From Paenibacillus chondroitinus NBRC 15376 (GTDB lineage Bacteria > Bacillota > Bacilli > Paenibacillales > NBRC-103111): a stretch of DNA of 64,000 nucleotides. The translations under genes were made by a program, and so were the position numbers. Location of the stretch: contig NZ_BILW01000032.1 in NCBI RefSeq assembly GCF_004000765.1, forward strand, positions 1 through 64,000, written 5' to 3'. Below the pieces are notes generated by a model. It was not told the origin of the DNA. It saw only the letters and a list, made by a program, of their open reading frames with translations, and did not search any database. Below, piece after piece: positions 61,909 to 64,000 of the stretch (positions within the stretch are counted from its first letter, which is position 1; every line of letters begins with the position of its first letter).

Positions 61909-62270
61909 TGGAGGTGAGGGGAGTCGAACCCCTGTCCGAAAATATCGCCACACAGGCATCTACGGGTGTAGTCACAGTTTTGATGTCACCCGAGCAGCGC
62001 GCCGTAACCCGCTCTGCGTTGGGTCAGCCTGATTGTCTTCCTACGTCCGACCCCAGGCGGAGACCAAACGTCGTATCCCACTAAGGTTGGGCCCCTATCC
62101 TAGCACATGGGCGATGCGAGGGAGGAGCTAGCTCACAGGTTATTAAGCTGCGAAAGCTAAGTTGTTGTTTTGTTTGCCATTTAATAGGCTTTAGCGTTGT
62201 TAAAGCGGACGCGTCCCCACTACCCGCAACCCGCGCTCGAACTATCCCCGTCGAATCCAAGAACACCCCC
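61909..62270 (-). ncRNA. ssrA: tmRNA
   Basis: A 362-nt transfer-messenger RNA. The acceptor stem pairs 5' GGGGGTG (62264-62270) with 3' CACCTCC, followed by discriminator A at 61909; CCA is not encoded. The 5' end has GGATTCGACGGGGATAGTTCGAGC and the T-arm is GACAGGGGTTCGACTCCCCT. The tag frame (62143-62178) gives GKQNNNLAFAA followed by two stop codons, close to Bacillus tags. It rescues stalled ribosomes with SmpB, whose gene lies just upstream. Confidence 0.95.
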
Positions 62271-62366
62271 GGATTGCCTTCATTTCCGCCAATAGAGCAG
62301 AGAAGGTAAAAGACGAGCTGTTAGAGCGAAATTGCACTTTAAAACTGAATCATTTGCTGTAGACCT

Positions 62367-62394
62367 AGTATAACACAAGCTGTGCAAAAATGAA
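62367..62394 (-). promoter_or_regulatory. Possible ssrA promoter
   Basis: On the minus strand TTCATT (62389-62394), 16 bp, TATACT (62367-62372). The start would be about 90 nt before the mature 5' end, so processing would be needed. Confidence 0.45.
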
Positions 62395-62444
62395 CGCTCA
62401 GGTTTGTGGAAGCCAAGGTGCTGCTTACCAATACCTTTGCCACG

Positions 62445-62927
62445 TTACCTGGCAATCTTCTGCTTCTCGCGCAGCGCACGTTGAATGTCGCGTTGTGCAT
62501 CTTTTTTCGCTGCCGATTCACGTTTATCGTACTGCTTCTTCCCTTTACCAATGCCGACTAAAAGCTTAGCATATCCATTGCGGATATACACCTTCAACGG
62601 CACAAGCGTATAACCTTCCTGTTTTGCCTGGCCCAACATCTTGGCGATCTGTACCTTTTTCAAAAGCAGCTTCCGCGTCCGTGTCGGATCGTCAGGATTA
62701 CTTCGGTTACCTTGCTCAAAAGGGCTAATGTGCATGTTATGGACAAAAGCTTCCCCATTACGAATCGTAGAAAAGCTATCGCCAATGTTCGCTTTACCTG
62801 CCCGTAAGGATTTGATCTCCGTGCCGGTCAAGACAAGACCCGCTTCGTACGTTTCTTCAATAAAGTAGTCGTGTGAAGCCTTTTTATTCTGGGCAAGCAC
62901 CTTGCCATCTGCCTTCTTCGTTGCCAC
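62445..62927 (-). CDS. smpB: SsrA-binding protein
   Basis: A 160-residue SmpB. Family motifs: [100 protein letters not shown] and the basic C-terminal tail ([10 protein letters not shown]). It binds tmRNA and delivers it to stalled ribosomes. Its place between rnr and ssrA is the classic arrangement. GGAGGATCT precedes the ATG. Confidence 0.97.
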   Translation of the reverse strand: MATKKADGKVLAQNKKASHDYFIEETYEAGLVLTGTEIKSLRAGKANIGDSFSTIRNGEAFVHNMHISPFEQGNRSNPDDPTRTRKLLLKKVQIAKMLGQAKQEGYTLVPLKVYIRNGYAKLLVGIGKGKKQYDKRESAAKKDAQRDIQRALREKQKIAR

Positions 62928-63010
62928 GTGAGATCCTCCTCCCGCAATTTCATGCAGGTAAATACTGCTACAATGTGCATCCTATTGTAGCAAGATCAAG
63001 CCCGAAATGC

Positions 63011-63039
63011 AAGAAGCGGCGTTATCTCCGCCGCTTCTT
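63011..63039 (-). other. Hairpin enclosing the rnr stop codon
   Basis: AAGAAGCGGC (63011-63020) and GCCGCTTCTT (63030-63039) are perfect complements; the loop holds the TAA of rnr. There is no T-run, so it is not a typical terminator. It may protect the 3' end or affect rnr-smpB coupling. Confidence 0.55.
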
Positions 63040-64000
63040 GCTACCGCCGCCGTCGCCGTCACTCCGGCGACGACCACCCTTGGCGAGCGCGTTCACGCCG
63101 CTCGCCCAATCACTGCCGCCCGCTTGGGCTTCGCCCCCAAGCGCAATACCTCCGCGGCCGCGCTTGCTCTCGCCGCGGCCAACACCGCTATCTGTCCGGC
63201 CTGCGCCGACAGATTCCAGCCTGGAGCTCAAGCTGCCGCCTTCGCTCAGCTTAGGACCACGCGCCTTCCCGCGACCACCGCCGGCTTTGCCGCGGTTTTC
63301 GCTCCACGGCGTGTTACCGCCTTTCCCGCGGCGCGATTTGCCCTGCCCAGCGCCATCACGCTCTTGACCTGCCCTCGCACGTCCTGAGCCTTCGCCACGC
63401 TCTTGACCTGCCCTCGCACGCCCCGCGCCCTCACCACGCTCTTGACCTGCTCTCTCATGTCCCGAGCCTTCGCCACGCTCCTGCCCAGCCCTTAAACGCC
63501 CTGCTCCATTACTTCCCTCTTGCCCTTCTTTCACACGTCTAGCCGCGCCTTCTATACGCTCTTGACCCGCTCTCACACGCCCAGCAGCCCCACCATCACG
63601 GCCCCCGCGCGCCCCATCAGTTGCACCAACAGCACTACCTTCTCCTCGCCGGCGCCCCGCACTCTCACCCTGAGACTTCGAGAAGCCACCTTTACCTTTG
63701 GTATAGCCGCCTTTGCCCTTCTCCGGCTTGCCTTTGCCGCCACGGAAGCCCTTGAAGCCTGCCGCTCCTTTGAACGGTTTGCCGCCTCCACCACCTCGGC
63801 TAAAACTACCTTCTTTGCGAGGCTTCATATCCAGCAATTCAAAATCAATCGTATGCTCTTCCATATTTACGCGAGCCACACGGACTTTAATTTCATCGCC
63901 AATCCGGTAGATCTTGGACGTGCGCTCCCCAACGAGAGCAAACTGTCTCTCATGGAAGTTATAGTAATCATCGGTCAAATCGCTCAAACGGATCAAGCCC
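63022..64000 (-). CDS. rnr: Ribonuclease R, 3' part, with long repeat tail
   Basis: The C-terminal about 326 residues of RNase R; the 5' part lies beyond the window. The visible start is the end of the S1 RNA-binding domain (IRLSDLTDDYYNFHERQFALVGERTSKIYRIGDEIKVRVARVNMEEHTIDFELLDM). After that comes an unusually long tail of about 265 residues rich in Gly, Arg, Lys, Glu and Gln, with six tandem 13-residue repeats (RAGQERGEGSG and variants, about 63345-63580) and a basic end, GGSKKRRR. RNase R degrades structured RNA and cooperates with tmRNA; its neighbours smpB and ssrA fit. Confidence 0.88.
   Translation of the reverse strand, partial: GLIRLSDLTDDYYNFHERQFALVGERTSKIYRIGDEIKVRVARVNMEEHTIDFELLDMKPRKEGSFSRGGGGGKPFKGAAGFKGFRGGKGKPEKGKGGYTKGKGGFSKSQGESAGRRRGEGSAVGATDGARGGRDGGAAGRVRAGQERIEGAARRVKEGQEGSNGAGRLRAGQERGEGSGHERAGQERGEGAGRARAGQERGEGSGRARAGQERDGAGQGKSRRGKGGNTPWSENRGKAGGGRGKARGPKLSEGGSLSSRLESVGAGRTDSGVGRGESKRGRGGIALGGEAQAGGSDWASGVNALAKGGRRRSDGDGGGSKKRRR

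Noticed and set aside
63007-63387. Plus-strand frame opposite the RNase R tail
   Set aside because: High-GC repeats create long open frames on both strands; the minus frame is continuous with the S1 domain and ends in a typical basic tail.

Overview
The window looks like chromosome from a spore-forming, low-to-mid-GC Firmicute of the Paenibacillaceae (Paenibacillus or a close relative). The evidence is a rnr-smpB-ssrA locus with a Bacillus-type proteolysis tag, an SLH-domain exoprotein, spore-related cell-wall enzymes (LysM-GH18, PdaA-type deacetylase), ykoEDC behind a TPP riboswitch, strong AGGAGG ribosome binding sites, and intrinsic terminators after most transcription units. No phage, plasmid or complete insertion sequence was recognised. 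The genus call is inference.

Layout. 1-720: dense non-coding repeats. 720-3.6 kb: small membrane proteins on the minus strand (two CBO0543-like paralogues, a doubled YiaA/B protein, an unknown protein, a doubled TM2-like protein). 3.8-7 kb: LysM-GH18 hydrolase and a chemoreceptor. 7.2-16.5 kb: a ten-repeat Big2 exoprotein, YvbH-like PH protein, a small WGxxGxxG-type protein, psuK-psuG for pseudouridine breakdown, a nitroreductase, an SLH surface protein and a small unknown. 16.5-19.6 kb: TPP-riboswitch-controlled ykoE-ykoD-ykoC. 19.6-29 kb: soluble-signalling-domain chemoreceptor, DUF3105 protein, AraC regulator, pyruvate kinase, UvsE endonuclease, YihY protein, and a UvrD-like helicase with a zinc-ribbon tail. 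29.6-31.8 kb: trxB-trxA-tpx redox operon with a clear promoter flanked by OhrR/MarR-like operators. 31.9-33.7 kb: membrane-anchored parvulin and PdaA. 33.8-37.7 kb: an overlapping operon (histidine kinase, receiver-only protein, degenerate membrane HD-GYP protein) divergent from a NarL-type regulator. 37.7-40.4 kb: signal peptidase I with three related secreted helical proteins. 41.5-45.4 kb: AraC activator plus Fur-box-controlled ferric-siderophore uptake genes lacking an ATPase. 45.5-50.4 kb: DUF6526 protein, small HTH protein, RelP/YwaC alarmone synthetase, a secreted coiled-coil protein without an ATG, a purine permease and a PhnP-like hydrolase. 50.5-54.8 kb: a three-gene catabolic operon (ornithine cyclodeaminase-like, M19 dipeptidase-like, CocE-like hydrolase). 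54.9-59.6 kb: hybrid sensor kinase, CcdC-like protein, MFS transporter. 60-64 kb: CHRD protein, orphan RepB/AEP-type primase, a 200-bp tandem repeat carrying pieces of the tmRNA 3' end, then ssrA, smpB and the 3' end of rnr.

The most unusual material is of three kinds. (1) Several intergenic repeat families with unrelated sequences share a common architecture: short dyad units phased at about 50-52 bp, including two loci far apart that both have a forward-forward-reverse-reverse nested palindrome. (2) The region downstream of ssrA carries duplicated tmRNA 3'-end sequence and terminators next to an orphan primase, suggesting a decayed integration site. (3) Gene systems with altered parts: the kinase/receiver/degenerate HD-GYP operon, the signal-peptidase/secreted-helix cluster, an M19-like enzyme missing its first metal-binding pair, two genes with no ATG/GTG start after a good ribosome binding site, and an RNase R with a long tail of 13-residue R/G/E/Q repeats.
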